From: Saprospiraceae bacterium UBA3362
GTDB lineage: Bacteria > Bacteroidota > Bacteroidia > Chitinophagales > Saprospiraceae
NCBI GenBank assembly: GCA_002360455.1
Contig: DEQQ01000052.1
Location: forward strand, 1-43,771
Length of the DNA: 43,771 nucleotides
Direction: 5' to 3'
Shown: piece by piece, positions 15,988-25,473 of the stretch
Layout of the letters: each line of letters begins with the position of its first letter
Position numbering within the stretch: position 1 is the stretch's first letter
Notes under the pieces: generated by a model
What the model was told of the DNA's origin: nothing
What the model saw: the letters and a program-made list of their open reading frames with translations, nothing else
The model's database searches: none
Made by a program: the position numbers and the translations under genes

Positions 15988-16446
15988 TTAAACTCCAAAT
16001 TGAGTTAAATGATGGTTAATGTGTTTATACAACATATTGTTCCACTCTTCTTTATTTAAAGGACCAAAAGAATGACTTTCTTTTCCGTCAAAATGCGTTT
16101 CTCCAAGTTCTTGGGTGCGATTCAAATAAGCTATTAGTCTTTGCTTTTCTTTATCAAATTCTCTGCTGTCTTTAATAATAAACTGAGGTGCTGTTGGAGA
16201 GTTTTTGCCATAACCTTGTTCGCCCACAACTTTCCCTTTGATAAAAGATTTTAATAAAAATCTTTTGAACGCGCCCGGTTTTGGATGGATTTGATCATAA
16301 ATCATCTCATAGCTTACATTGCAATGTGCCAACATTTGAGCGACATTCATTTTTCCCCATTGCGGCTGTGAGTCCTTGCTAAGTTTTTGAATGCGAGCCA
16401 CAACATCGCTGCATACTTTTTGTGTAAATAGATTTGGTAATGCCAT
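15988..16446 (-). CDS. DUF1569 family protein (DinB-like fold)
   Basis: 152 aa, cytoplasmic. The family pattern is clear: WGKMNVAQMLAHCNVSYEM near residues 30-48 and a C-terminal HSFGPLNKEEWNNMLYKHINHHLTQFGV. The well-spaced His residues (His41 and those in KHINHH) resemble the metal-binding set of DinB-fold enzymes, so a metal-dependent activity is possible. No substrate is known for this family. It is the last of three minus-strand genes, 7 bp after the rhodanese stop, and is probably co-transcribed with it. Confidence 0.85.
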   Translation of the reverse strand: MALPNLFTQKVCSDVVARIQKLSKDSQPQWGKMNVAQMLAHCNVSYEMIYDQIHPKPGAFKRFLLKSFIKGKVVGEQGYGKNSPTAPQFIIKDSREFDKEKQRLIAYLNRTQELGETHFDGKESHSFGPLNKEEWNNMLYKHINHHLTQFGV

Positions 16447-16453
16447 AAAAAAA

Positions 16454-16765
16454 TTAAGAATTAAATTCGGTTCGCCAATGAATCATACCTCCTATTAGAT
16501 TTCTAACATTTGAGAAACCTGCGTTTTGCAACATAGCTTTTGCCACACCACTTCGGTTTCCACTTCTGCAGTAGACTACTATTTCTTTATCTTCTGAGCC
16601 TTTTAGAGTTTCTATTTTATAAGGAAAAGAGGTTTGAAGAGGTGCCAACTCTCCCCCTATATTAAACTCTGTGTGTTCAAATATTTCTCTCACATCAATT
16701 AAAATAAAATCCTCGCGGTTGTCCAATTTTATTTTGAGTTCTTGTGCTGTAATATCTTGTGCCAT
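16454..16765 (-). CDS. Single-domain rhodanese
   Basis: 103 aa, one rhodanese domain and nothing else, no signal peptide. The active-site loop is CRSGNRSG with Cys66 as the persulfide-carrying residue; the conserved LIDVRE strand is at 22-27. Such proteins transfer sulfane sulfur to thiols or cyanide and act in sulfur trafficking or detoxification. It lies between a TlpA-like thioredoxin (49 bp upstream) and a DUF1569 protein (7 bp downstream). A redox or sulfur theme is plausible but not shown. Confidence 0.92.
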   Translation of the reverse strand: MAQDITAQELKIKLDNREDFILIDVREIFEHTEFNIGGELAPLQTSFPYKIETLKGSEDKEIVVYCRSGNRSGVAKAMLQNAGFSNVRNLIGGMIHWRTEFNS

Positions 16766-16814
16766 ATTTTATCTTTTGCTCATAGTAAATAAATAGGATT
16801 AAATATTGTTTATT

Positions 16815-17339
16815 TTAGTTCACTATTCTGGATGCCAAAAAATCATCCAACTCCTTGATATCAGGATCAGACAAAAGGACTTTGCCATTGGGATCAACCA
16901 AAAATTTTGAAGGAATTTGTTTGATTCCAAACAACTGAGCCATTGGACCACCAAACATATTTGTTTCTATAATATGGGTATCCCATTTAAGCCCATCTGC
17001 CTCTATTGCCTTTATTGCAGAGTCTTTTGATTTCTCAAGGGCTATAGACAGAATTTGCAGTCCGTTGGCCTCTTTGAATTTGGCTTCATGATACTTTTCA
17101 TAGAAAAGGACCATTATAGGATTTTCCTTTCTGCATGGGCCACACCAAGAACCCCAAAAATCAATCAGGGTATATGAACCTTTAAAATCGGATAATTGAA
17201 TCGTCCTTCCTTTCCAATCTTGACTTGAAAACTGAGGACAATCCTGGCCGTAAACTAACATTGGTTTAAAATAAAAGTACCTCACACAAAGTACGAGCAA
17301 AGCAACCAATCCGGTTATAAGAAGTGATTTGATATTCAT
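16815..17339 (-). CDS. TlpA-like membrane-anchored thiol-disulfide oxidoreductase
   Basis: 174 aa. An N-terminal hydrophobic helix (about 5-20) anchors it, leaving a periplasmic thioredoxin-like domain. The redox motif is W65-C66-G67-P68-C69 in FWGSWCGPCRKENP, and the cis-proline region is IKQIPSKFLVDPNG, which carries the family cis-Pro. This is the TlpA/ResA type that reduces or maintains disulfides in exported proteins or cytochrome c maturation. An extra pair of positions (Cys18, Cys34) lies outside the active site. It is the first of three minus-strand genes, divergent from the PNGase-like T9SS protein. Confidence 0.9.
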   Translation of the reverse strand: MNIKSLLITGLVALLVLCVRYFYFKPMLVYGQDCPQFSSQDWKGRTIQLSDFKGSYTLIDFWGSWCGPCRKENPIMVLFYEKYHEAKFKEANGLQILSIALEKSKDSAIKAIEADGLKWDTHIIETNMFGGPMAQLFGIKQIPSKFLVDPNGKVLLSDPDIKELDDFLASRIVN

Positions 17340-17453
17340 AAGGCTAACAACAGTAATCTCTACTATATTGTTTGCCGAAATAGAACAGGAACTTCAAGAA
17401 AATGGAGGATTAATGTATCATTAAAAAATAGGCTTTTCATCCAAACTTTAGGT

Positions 17454-17461
17454 TATATTTG
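17454..17461 (+). promoter_or_regulatory. -7 promoter element of the PNGase F-like gene
   Basis: TATATTTG, a full match to TAnnTTTG, lies 61 nt before the ATG at 17523. A T-rich CTTTTC (17433-17438) upstream is a poor and rather close -33 candidate. The TlpA gene is divergent in the same 183-bp gap; no -7 match for it was noted. Confidence 0.5.
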
Positions 17462-17522
17462 CCAACAAAATTTTAATAGAGCTTATTCGATTAAAATAAA
17501 ACAAAAAACAAAACCATTTATC

Positions 17523-20500
17523 ATGAATCTTAAGCTAATTATTTTTCTTCTGATCGGCAGTCATTGCATTGCTCAGGATACAGTGAAAGTTCAGACCTTC
17601 ACTTGGGACAGTAATTCGAGAAGATCTGTTTTTCAGTTTCCGAATGACCCTAATGCAAGCTATCGCAAAATTTTGATGAAGTATAATATGCGTTGCCACG
17701 ATGCTGCAGTTGGTGTAGGGAGTGTAGGTTGTAGAGAATGGGACTACAGTTGCAATACTTTTATAACAGACTCTTCAAGGTATGATAGTCTGTTGGCCTT
17801 CAATGATAGTTATGTAATATCAAGAAATACAGGAAGCTATTTTGAATTTCAAAACAAAGCATCACAAACATACTATAGAACGACTCAACGAAAACTTTCT
17901 TTCAATCAACTTATCTCCGAAAATGTATTTCAACTTCATAGTCCTCAATCCATTGTTTACAAACAAATCAACAGTGATCGGTTCCGACATCAAACTATAA
18001 TCAAAGCATCAGATCTCATTGCTTCCGGTGTCAAACCGGGAGTAATTAACGGGCTAAAATTATCTGTAAAAAAAGGAGGCACGTGCAAAAACTTTAAAAT
18101 AAAAATTAAAGAAAGCTCTTCAGCTCAATTAAATTCGATTGATTCAAAATCTTTAATAGAATATTATTATTTGGATACGGAGTGGAAGGATAATGAACAA
18201 AAGAAACTTTATTTTTATAAAAACTATAATTGGAATGGAAGCTCAAACTTACTTATCGATATTAGCTATAGCAATGATGATCAAGTGCCTTCTCCTGAAT
18301 TTGCTTTCAATTCTAACAACTCAGATGCGTTGAGCTTGTCCGATCCGGATTATTGTATGGTTTGGGATGGACTGAGTGCAGAAATTCAATCTCCAAAACT
18401 CAATCAGTTCAACAGTGAAATTACAATAGCGTTCTGGTTGTTTGGAACTCCTCAATTTCAGCCTACCAATGGGTCTGTTTTGGAGGCCGTGGATGATCAA
18501 AATCGAAGACAACTTAACATTCATTTGCCTTGGAGTAATGGCGGAGTTTATTTTGATTGCGGGAATAATGGCAATTACGACAGGATCGAAAAATCGGGTA
18601 CAACACAAGATTTCAAATCGCAGTGGAACTTTTGGTCTTTCACAAAAAATACAACAGACGGCACAATGAAAATTTATAAAAATGGAAGTCTTTGGCAACA
18701 AGGAAGCTCAAAATCCATACCTATGAATTTTAATAAGCTTAGAATTGGAGAAGCTCTCACTTATGACGGACCTTACTTTGGAAGAATGAAACAACTTTCT
18801 ATTTGGAATAAGGAACTGGATTCAATTGGGATTCAAAGTATCATGAATCAAGATATACAACCAAATCATCCTCAGAGAAGTCAATTAATTTTTTACTATA
18901 AAATGAATCAAATTCAAAACGGTGAATTGATTGACGATGCTCCATCGCCTTTTCCTCTTAAACTGGTTACAGATGTTCAACTCTACAAAGATAAAGCTGA
19001 GCGATCCAATCTTAATTTTACTGCAGATAATTCGATTTCCTTTGAGCTAATACAGGGTTTATATTCTTCCATAAGCGTTGATACAGTGAATGTAATAGAT
19101 TCTGTTCCGGATCAGCCAAGAAAAATATTAGCCTATAGTGTTGTCAATAATGATTTGAAGTTAGATTCTGTTTTTTATTTATATCGAGGGGGGCTCTTAG
19201 AGATATATGATGAAAATGGAACCAAGTTGGAAGAATTAATTTTGGACTCAGATGGATCTTTAGATATTGAAAAATTAACATACTTTAGGAAGTTACCGGC
19301 AAAATATGAGTTGCTCTCCTTAGTTACTCCTTATGGAAATAATTTGGACCTTGGGATTTCCGGAAAAACTTTTGTCTTTGATGTTTCTGATTTTGCTCCA
19401 ATCTTAAAAGGGAAGAAATTATTGTCCATGGAACTGGGAGGAGAAAATCAGGAAGAAATTGATATTCAATTTTTATTTATCAAAGGGCAACCTGAACGAG
19501 AAATTATTGACATTAGAAATATATGGCCATTTGACAGAGCCTGGTTTTCACAACTTTTAGATCAAAGTAAGTTTGAAGCAAGAAGTACTAATTTGAACCC
19601 TCTTGCAAAATATCATAACATCAGATTGTCTATTACCGGTCATGAGCAGAATGGTGAATTTACCAATAGAAAACATTTTATCAACGTGAAAGGTAATAAT
19701 ACCAATAAGTTCAGTTTCAATGTATGGAAAGAATGTGCATTCAATCCCATATATCCTCAAGGTGGAACTTGGATTTTCGATCGTGCAGGTTGGTGTCCGG
19801 GGGCTCCGTCGGATTTACAACGATTTGATATCTCTAACTTAGTATCACAGGGAGGAAGTACGAGTTTTGATTATGGTGTAGATCCACCTCAACTTGATCA
19901 AGCCAATTATCTCGTTTCAAGTCAGTTGGTTTCCTATGGTGAATTTAAAACCAATTTGGATGCTTCATTAGAGAATATTATCAGGCCCAACATCGGTCGT
20001 GTCGAATTTGAAAGATTGAATCCCGCCTGCGGCAATCCTCGTGTGCAAATCAGAAATTCCGGAAAACAAACAATAACCTCAATTCTGATTGAGTATGGAA
20101 GAGCATCGGGTAAAAAAGATAAATATGAATGGAGTGGAACGATCAATCCCGCCAATGATAAAATAATTGATCTTCCATATCCAACAGATGAATTTTGGAT
20201 GATTGCTCAGGATACCGTTTTTGAGGTCCGTATCCTGAATGTAAATCAAAATGTTGATGAAAATAAGGAGAATAATTTTATGTCAACTCTGTATAGAAAT
20301 GTAGATGTATATCCACAAACATTATTTTTTGAATTCAGATCCAACAACATTCCTGCCGAAAGTAGTTACAAGATCGTCAATTCAAAAGGGCAAACGGTTA
20401 TAGAAAGAACCAGCTTCAGTGCTGCAACGGTATATAGAGATGAATTGAACCTTGCTCCCGATTGCTACACATTGTATGTGAATGACAGTGGTCACGATGG

Positions 20501-20918
20501 GCTGTATTTTTGGTTCTATCCAAACAATGGCAGTGGCTCAGCTCGAATAGTAAAAAAGATGAATTCTATTTTCCTTCCTGTTCGCGGATTCAATCCGGAT
20601 TTTGGAGGTGGGTTTCAATATGATTTTAGAATTTCTAGCAATGTAGGTTCACAAAATTTGAATCCATTCAGTTTATTCAGTGTGAATCCAAATCCGGTTT
20701 CAGATCTATTGGAGGTTAATTTCAAATCCAACATTCAAGGCGCTGCACAAATTTACATCTTGGATGTTTCGGGCAGAGTAGTTTATGAGGAGACAATTGA
20801 TCAATCAAATAAGCTATCCTTTAGTCAAATTCCGGTACAACATCTTCATTCCGGTTTGTATTTTATCAAACTAACGCAAGCAGGATATAGTAAAACCACA
20901 AGTTTTATAAAACAATAA
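17523..20918 (+). CDS. T9SS-sorted PNGase F-like protein with LamG domain
   Basis: 1131 aa, exported by a signal peptide (MNLKLIIFLLIGSHCIAQ). Residues about 20-130 resemble the N-terminal domain of peptide-N-glycosidase F: YRKILMKYNMRC and then CREWDYSCNTF (70-80). Residues about 280-435 read as a LamG/concanavalin-like domain (ITIAFWLFGTPQF, WNFWSFTKNTTDGTMKIYKNG). A second PNGase-type domain follows (about 690-830), with NVWKECAFNPIYPQGGTW and DRAGWCPGAPSDL. The last 80 or so residues are a T9SS type-A sorting domain (VNPNPVSDLLEV, then SGLYFIKLTQ). PNGase F removes N-glycans from glycoproteins; the catalytic residues were not verified here, so activity is an inference. The LamG insertion suggests carbohydrate binding. 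A terminator follows at 20935. Confidence 0.85.
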   Translation: MNLKLIIFLLIGSHCIAQDTVKVQTFTWDSNSRRSVFQFPNDPNASYRKILMKYNMRCHDAAVGVGSVGCREWDYSCNTFITDSSRYDSLLAFNDSYVISRNTGSYFEFQNKASQTYYRTTQRKLSFNQLISENVFQLHSPQSIVYKQINSDRFRHQTIIKASDLIASGVKPGVINGLKLSVKKGGTCKNFKIKIKESSSAQLNSIDSKSLIEYYYLDTEWKDNEQKKLYFYKNYNWNGSSNLLIDISYSNDDQVPSPEFAFNSNNSDALSLSDPDYCMVWDGLSAEIQSPKLNQFNSEITIAFWLFGTPQFQPTNGSVLEAVDDQNRRQLNIHLPWSNGGVYFDCGNNGNYDRIEKSGTTQDFKSQWNFWSFTKNTTDGTMKIYKNGSLWQQGSSKSIPMNFNKLRIGEALTYDGPYFGRMKQLSIWNKELDSIGIQSIMNQDIQPNHPQRSQLIFYYKMNQIQNGELIDDAPSPFPLKLVTDVQLYKDKAERSNLNFTADNSISFELIQGLYSSISVDTVNVIDSVPDQPRKILAYSVVNNDLKLDSVFYLYRGGLLEIYDENGTKLEELILDSDGSLDIEKLTYFRKLPAKYELLSLVTPYGNNLDLGISGKTFVFDVSDFAPILKGKKLLSMELGGENQEEIDIQFLFIKGQPEREIIDIRNIWPFDRAWFSQLLDQSKFEARSTNLNPLAKYHNIRLSITGHEQNGEFTNRKHFINVKGNNTNKFSFNVWKECAFNPIYPQGGTWIFDRAGWCPGAPSDLQRFDISNLVSQGGSTSFDYGVDPPQLDQANYLVSSQLVSYGEFKTNLDASLENIIRPNIGRVEFERLNPACGNPRVQIRNSGKQTITSILIEYGRASGKKDKYEWSGTINPANDKIIDLPYPTDEFWMIAQDTVFEVRILNVNQNVDENKENNFMSTLYRNVDVYPQTLFFEFRSNNIPAESSYKIVNSKGQTVIERTSFSAATVYRDELNLAPDCYTLYVNDSGHDGLYFWFYPNNGSGSARIVKKMNSIFLPVRGFNPDFGGGFQYDFRISSNVGSQNLNPFSLFSVNPNPVSDLLEVNFKSNIQGAAQIYILDVSGRVVYEETIDQSNKLSFSQIPVQHLHSGLYFIKLTQAGYSKTTSFIKQ

Positions 20919-20934
20919 TATTACAATATCATAA

Positions 20935-20979
20935 ATAAGAAGTTCAGATGAAAAACTTGTTTGAACTTCTTATTTTTTT
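20935..20979 (+). terminator. Terminator of the PNGase F-like gene, perhaps bidirectional
   Basis: ATAAGAAGTTCA (20935-20946) pairs perfectly with TGAACTTCTTAT (20962-20973), 12 bp with a 15-nt loop, followed by a T-run to 20979. The convergent minus-strand gene ends at 20987, so the same hairpin may stop it too. Confidence 0.88.
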
Positions 20980-20986
20980 ATCTATA

Positions 20987-21718
20987 TTATCTTCCCTCTT
21001 CTTCTAATAGTGAACTGTTGTACTTTAAAAACTTTAAAACAAAATAAATGAGGGTGCTTATTATCGCCAAATAAAACCAGACACTATTAAAATAATTCTG
21101 AGAAGAAGATTGATAAACTGAAACAGCATAAAAAATATAAAACAGCACACACATTGCGGCCAAACCATTTTTCTCTTTTTTAAGAATTTTTCTCCAGCTA
21201 AAACTAAGTTCCGGAGAGTTTGGAGTCTTTAGTAATGGAATAAATGCCGGCACAGAATTTGCCCAATCTGTATATTTTGTTCCGAATTTTTTTCTTAAGA
21301 ATTGTTCTTCTGCAAACATGATGCGTTCATAGTATAAATAAAACACACAAACAAAACAAATAACAAACCAAAGATGCTGCGACAACATTGCCAATCCAAG
21401 GTACATTAGAAAATTACCAAGGTAAAGGGGATGTCTAACAATACTATACATTCCTGTCTGATTTACCGTATCTGCAACTTGACCTTCACCCGTGTTTCTT
21501 CCCGAAGTATTTTTGGGAGTGTATGCTACCGTAAAAATACGAATTGCCAATCCTAATGAAGAAACCGCAAAGCAGATCCATGCAAAAGAATTCGCAAAAG
21601 GGTCACTTTGGTAAAAATAAAAAACTGCAAGCCCCCCAAACAAAATTACAATAGGAATATAGCTCCTCAATTTAAACAGGAAATTCCCTTGGTTTTCAAA
21701 CTCTTCCAGTAATGCCAT
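20987..21718 (-). CDS. Isoprenylcysteine methyltransferase-like membrane protein
   Basis: 243 aa, integral membrane, with about five hydrophobic segments. The conserved catalytic region of the ICMT/phospholipid-methyltransferase-like family is present: SIVRHPLYLGNFLMYLGL, and then a YERIMFAEEQFLRKKFGTKYTDWANSVPAFIP stretch where the EE.FL..KFG..Y pattern is typical. Family members methylate small lipids, prenyl-cysteines or lipid-linked groups using S-adenosylmethionine; the substrate here is unknown. Most bacterial members have no prenylcysteine substrate, so the label describes the fold only. It is convergent with the PNGase-like gene and divergent from the Omp28-like gene. Confidence 0.82.
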   Translation of the reverse strand: MALLEEFENQGNFLFKLRSYIPIVILFGGLAVFYFYQSDPFANSFAWICFAVSSLGLAIRIFTVAYTPKNTSGRNTGEGQVADTVNQTGMYSIVRHPLYLGNFLMYLGLAMLSQHLWFVICFVCVFYLYYERIMFAEEQFLRKKFGTKYTDWANSVPAFIPLLKTPNSPELSFSWRKILKKEKNGLAAMCVLFYIFYAVSVYQSSSQNYFNSVWFYLAIISTLIYFVLKFLKYNSSLLEEEGR

Positions 21719-21766
21719 TTTATTTTGAATTATTGGTATTTAATAAAAAACGATCCATGTCGGTTG

Positions 21767-21774
21767 CAAATGTA
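21767..21774 (-). promoter_or_regulatory. -7 promoter element of the methyltransferase-like gene
   Basis: On the minus strand TACATTTG matches TAnnTTTG in full, 48 nt before the ATG at 21718. No -33 box was found at the expected distance. No clear element for the divergent gene at 21859 was seen. Confidence 0.45.
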
Positions 21775-21858
21775 ATCAGGATTTCATGCCTTAAAAAAAT
21801 TTTCTCACAGAATGATGGGTAAAAGTATTATCTTCACCTAACATTAAAAATCCAATTT

Positions 21859-23922
21859 ATGAATAAAACATTACTCTTTTTATGTTTGAGTATTCTGGGT
21901 GTTCTTAATGCTCAGGTACCTAAAAAAGTTCTTTTAGAGCATTTTACCAACACTTCATGCGGTCCTTGCGCCGCTCAGAATCCCGGCTTCGAAGCCAATA
22001 TTATCAGTCCTAATAACCTGATTTTAAGGCATATTTCTTACCATCCATGGTGGCCTAGTGCTACAGATCCTTTTTATGTCTATAATATTAATGATAATAG
22101 AAACCGTACGACATATTATGCCGTCTCCGGAGTTCCGGACGTTGCCGTGAATGGCAATAGAGCTCAGGGTCAGCCGGCAAGCATAACTCAAAGTCTTGTA
22201 GATGAAATCTCAGCCGAAACAAGCCCTATAGAGGTTGTTCCGACTTGGATTGATAACGGTACCGATCGAACCATTAAAGTTGTTGTCAAAACCGTTGGGG
22301 ATAAACCGACAGGAGATTATATTCTTCATACCGTTGTTATAGAAAAGGAAGTGAACTTCACAACTCCGGCTGCAAATGGTGAAAAACACTTTCCCAATGT
22401 TATGAGAAAAATGTTTCCATCTTCAGCTGGTCAAGCAATAACTTTGGGAGAAAAAGGCACAGAAATTTCTCAAACCTTTACTTATACAGAAGATCCTACA
22501 TTGCAATTGGATAAGTTAGAAGTTATTTGTTTCGTACAAAATAGTCTTACTAAAGAAGTTCTCAATGTGGGCTCAAGCTACGATGCAAAATCATTAGTAA
22601 CCAAAGTTCCTTCAGATAATGTAATTAATCTTGCTTCCAATGCAAGCAAAGAATATGAATATTCGCTTTCTAACACCGGAACTACAGATGATGAACTTAT
22701 TCTCTCTTACACTTCCAATGCTCCTGCAGATTACAAAATTGAATTATTTGTAGAGGGAAAGCCTGTAGCCAATAATTCAAATCATCCTATTAAAGCCGGC
22801 CAATCTTTAACTTTTAATATTAAAACTACAACAGGCAACAGTTCAGCTATCGTAAGCAATGTTCTTTCGGTACAAACCAAAAACAACCTGGCATTAGGAT
22901 TTAATCCTTCCCTATTTAGTTCATACATTATTTCCAATGTAGAGGACTTTGTGGTGAACAATAGTCCACTTGCCGGTTATAGAGACTTAAAAACCAGCTC
23001 GTGGTCAAATCTATATACCGACGCAATGAAATCAAACGGAGGAAACAAATACGGTAATGCCTCCGAGTTTGTATTGTTGGCAGCTGCAAAAGGAAATCAA
23101 TTGGCTGGAATAAAGCACATTTATTTCAATGCAGGATGGACATTCCCAAGTCTTACACCTGAGTTGGCCGTTTTCTTAAGAAGCTTTGCTGAATCAGGTG
23201 GCAATGTCATGATCAGTGGACAAGACGTCGCCTGGTCTACCTTTGATGCTCAAGCCACTGATTATACAAGCGAAGAAGGGAAATCATTCGCCAGAGAAAT
23301 TATGGGTGTTGACTATATTGATGACGGAGCCTCTAGTTTAACTTCATTTGTTCCGATTAAAACCGATGGTATTTTCGGTTCAATTGCAACAGGTACTATT
23401 TCTTCTAAATACAGTGCCAGTTATTTCTTTCCGGATCGAATCAAACCTTCCCCTGAGGGTACCGCTATTTTTACCTACAACGGGACGACAGATGTGACTA
23501 AAAATTCTGCCGCTGTAAGAAATACAAATTCAAAATATAAAACGGTGTGGCTGGCTCCCGGACTGGAACAATTAAGTTCTGCTGTTGGTCCGGTATTCAT
23601 GTCCACAGTATATAAATGGTTTCATGGCATCATTTCTTCAGTTGATTTTGATCATGAAATTTCTAAAATCATATTGAGTCAAAACAAACCAAATCCTGTA
23701 GTTAATCAATTTACTGTTATTGAACTAGGCGGAATTTCAGGCAATGATTACAAATTCGAATTATATACTATTTTAGGTCATAAATTATTACAAATACCGA
23801 TCAGCTCTCAACAAAAGCAGCTAGAATTGAATACTGAATCATTGAGTTCGGGCAGCTATCTCTATTGCATTAGCAATGATAGATCAAGAACGGAAATGAA
23901 AAAATTAATCATTCAAGATTAA
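21859..23922 (+). CDS. T9SS-sorted Omp28-like protein with thioredoxin-fold domain
   Basis: 687 aa. The signal peptide ends near LNAQ (residue 19). The N-terminal domain (about 20-240) is of the Omp28 type, a thioredoxin-like fold: VLLEHFTNTSCGPCAAQNP with Cys34 and Cys37, then the VSGVPDVAVNG segment where thioredoxins have the cis-proline. A middle beta-rich region precedes a domain about 370-590 with GNVMISGQDVAWS. The C-terminus (about 605-687) is a T9SS type-A sorting domain (LSQNKPNPVVNQ, LSSGSYLYCISN). The protein should end up on the cell surface or secreted. Whether the CxxC is redox-active outside the cell is unknown. A strong terminator follows at 23944. Confidence 0.87.
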   Translation: MNKTLLFLCLSILGVLNAQVPKKVLLEHFTNTSCGPCAAQNPGFEANIISPNNLILRHISYHPWWPSATDPFYVYNINDNRNRTTYYAVSGVPDVAVNGNRAQGQPASITQSLVDEISAETSPIEVVPTWIDNGTDRTIKVVVKTVGDKPTGDYILHTVVIEKEVNFTTPAANGEKHFPNVMRKMFPSSAGQAITLGEKGTEISQTFTYTEDPTLQLDKLEVICFVQNSLTKEVLNVGSSYDAKSLVTKVPSDNVINLASNASKEYEYSLSNTGTTDDELILSYTSNAPADYKIELFVEGKPVANNSNHPIKAGQSLTFNIKTTTGNSSAIVSNVLSVQTKNNLALGFNPSLFSSYIISNVEDFVVNNSPLAGYRDLKTSSWSNLYTDAMKSNGGNKYGNASEFVLLAAAKGNQLAGIKHIYFNAGWTFPSLTPELAVFLRSFAESGGNVMISGQDVAWSTFDAQATDYTSEEGKSFAREIMGVDYIDDGASSLTSFVPIKTDGIFGSIATGTISSKYSASYFFPDRIKPSPEGTAIFTYNGTTDVTKNSAAVRNTNSKYKTVWLAPGLEQLSSAVGPVFMSTVYKWFHGIISSVDFDHEISKIILSQNKPNPVVNQFTVIELGGISGNDYKFELYTILGHKLLQIPISSQQKQLELNTESLSSGSYLYCISNDRSRTEMKKLIIQD

Positions 23923-23943
23923 ACCATTGCTCTCGAAAATATA

Positions 23944-23976
23944 AAAAAGGCTTGCTAGTTTTTGGCAAGCCTTTTT
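23944..23976 (+). terminator. Terminator of the Omp28-like gene
   Basis: AAAAAGGCTTGC (23944-23955) pairs perfectly with GCAAGCCTTTTT (23965-23976) around a 9-nt loop, with the T-run built into the 3' arm. It lies 22 bp after the stop codon. Confidence 0.9.
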
Positions 23977-24091
23977 CTTTCGTCCTTTGATATTTGACTT
24001 GAATATTTCTTTGATGCTCTGGTTTTATCGGATTAGCAAGCACATTTTTTAATAAAAAGTTTTAACCGGTTCTGTATATCTTTACCCTTAA

Positions 24092-24742
24092 ATGTTCAGT
24101 ATTCCTAATTTACTTACAGCGGCAAATCTAAGTTGTGGAATAGCTGCTATACTCCTGATTCAGGGGGATCAGATAGATATTGCATTAATTTGCTTAATTG
24201 GAAGTTTGATTTTTGATTTATTTGACGGATACCTGGCTCGATTGCTCAACCAACAATCTGATCTGGGTATACAGTTGGATTCCTTTGCAGATTTGATTAG
24301 TTTTGGTCTTGCCCCTTCATTCTTTTTATACTATCAATGTAAAGAAGAATTGGGTCTATGGTCTTGCGTTTGTTTTATTATGTGCATCTTGGCTGCTTTT
24401 AGACTGGCTCGTTTCAATGTAAAAACGGACGGACTTCCAAACGATTTTGAAGGCATGCCTTCTCCAATGGCCGCCTTGTTTGTTATGGGACTTTTTATCC
24501 TTCCTGAACATTTCAATATCTCTACTTTAGTTTATCCAACCACAGCAATTGGTATAGGCATTTGTATGGTTTCCACTTTTCCTGTTTTAAAATTTAAACC
24601 AAGTTTAGCATGGGCCAAGAAGCATCCTCTTTTAATTTTTTTAATTGTAGGAAGTATTGTTTCTTCTTTCTATCTCAAATCCTTGTCATTAAGCCTATTA
24701 GTCATTGGCTTTTCCTTATACAGTTTGATTAAAAAAAAATAA
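24092..24742 (+). CDS. pssA: CDP-diacylglycerol--serine O-phosphatidyltransferase
   Basis: 216 aa integral membrane enzyme that makes phosphatidylserine, the precursor of phosphatidylethanolamine. The CDP-alcohol phosphotransferase signature is complete: Asp42, Asp45-Gly46, Ala49-Arg50, Gly59, Asp63 and Asp67 (FDLFDGYLAR ... LGIQLDSFADLISFG). Several hydrophobic helices fill the rest. The N-terminus (SIPNLLTAANLSCG) is typical of the serine-specific branch rather than glycerol-phosphate enzymes. It is convergent with recO, only 3 bp away, and has no operon partner on its strand. Confidence 0.92.
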   Translation: MFSIPNLLTAANLSCGIAAILLIQGDQIDIALICLIGSLIFDLFDGYLARLLNQQSDLGIQLDSFADLISFGLAPSFFLYYQCKEELGLWSCVCFIMCILAAFRLARFNVKTDGLPNDFEGMPSPMAALFVMGLFILPEHFNISTLVYPTTAIGIGICMVSTFPVLKFKPSLAWAKKHPLLIFLIVGSIVSSFYLKSLSLSLLVIGFSLYSLIKKK

Positions 24743-24745
24743 AGA

Positions 24746-25456
24746 TTAATGAAGTACGGTTTTATAAATTTCTTGTGTTTTCATTTCTCCAAAGTTATCT
24801 ATATGCATTCTGTAATAGAGTATCATAGAATCTAATAATTGTTTTCTTTTTATACTATCAATACCAATGGATTGTCCGTTCATGAGAAGTGCTAAATCCG
24901 AAGAAATATCAGGTCGCAAATGATATTGATTTTGTTCATTATATAAAACAAATTGGCCATTTTGGATATCGAAAGAATTCTTAATCAATGGATCGTGGTC
25001 CATGGTAGGCATGATTCCCAGATATCGAGTAAATTGAATCATAAAACTGATATGAAAATTGGGGTCAGGTAAAGCAGATTCGTCCAATTGCAAATAAGAG
25101 GATCTCACAAAAGAATAAAGCTCATCTTGTGTTTGCAGATCCTTGACTGTCTTTCGTAATAATTCAAGAATAAATCCTCCTATAGCAGCCCTCTTGATGT
25201 CATAGGGAATGGATTGATATAAAACCGAAGGTCTAACTTCTTTAATTCTATGAATGGTTTTATTCTCGTGGTAATAACAAACAAGCTCCACTATATTCAT
25301 AAGTTGAAGTACAGAAGCAAGTCTTTGATTTCCTTTTTTAAATACAGAGTTCATTATAAATGACCGAAACCCAAGTTTTTCTGTCAAAATATCCAAAATT
25401 AAACTTGACTCTTTATATCTAACATGTCGTAATACAATGCCCTCCGTCTCTAACAT
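24746..25456 (-). CDS. recO: DNA repair protein RecO
   Basis: 236 aa. RecO anneals SSB-coated DNA and loads RecA with RecR in gap repair. The N-terminal OB fold (about 1-80) begins with the typical TEGIVLRHVRYKESSLILDILTEKLGF segment. The C-terminal helical part follows, with no Cys4 zinc finger, as is common in Bacteroidota RecO. The family is divergent, so identification rests mainly on the N-terminus and length. It lies 17 bp downstream of lysA on the same strand and is probably co-transcribed with it. Confidence 0.88.
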   Translation of the reverse strand: MLETEGIVLRHVRYKESSLILDILTEKLGFRSFIMNSVFKKGNQRLASVLQLMNIVELVCYYHENKTIHRIKEVRPSVLYQSIPYDIKRAAIGGFILELLRKTVKDLQTQDELYSFVRSSYLQLDESALPDPNFHISFMIQFTRYLGIMPTMDHDPLIKNSFDIQNGQFVLYNEQNQYHLRPDISSDLALLMNGQSIGIDSIKRKQLLDSMILYYRMHIDNFGEMKTQEIYKTVLH

Positions 25457-25473
25457 AACAAGAAGATTTACTA

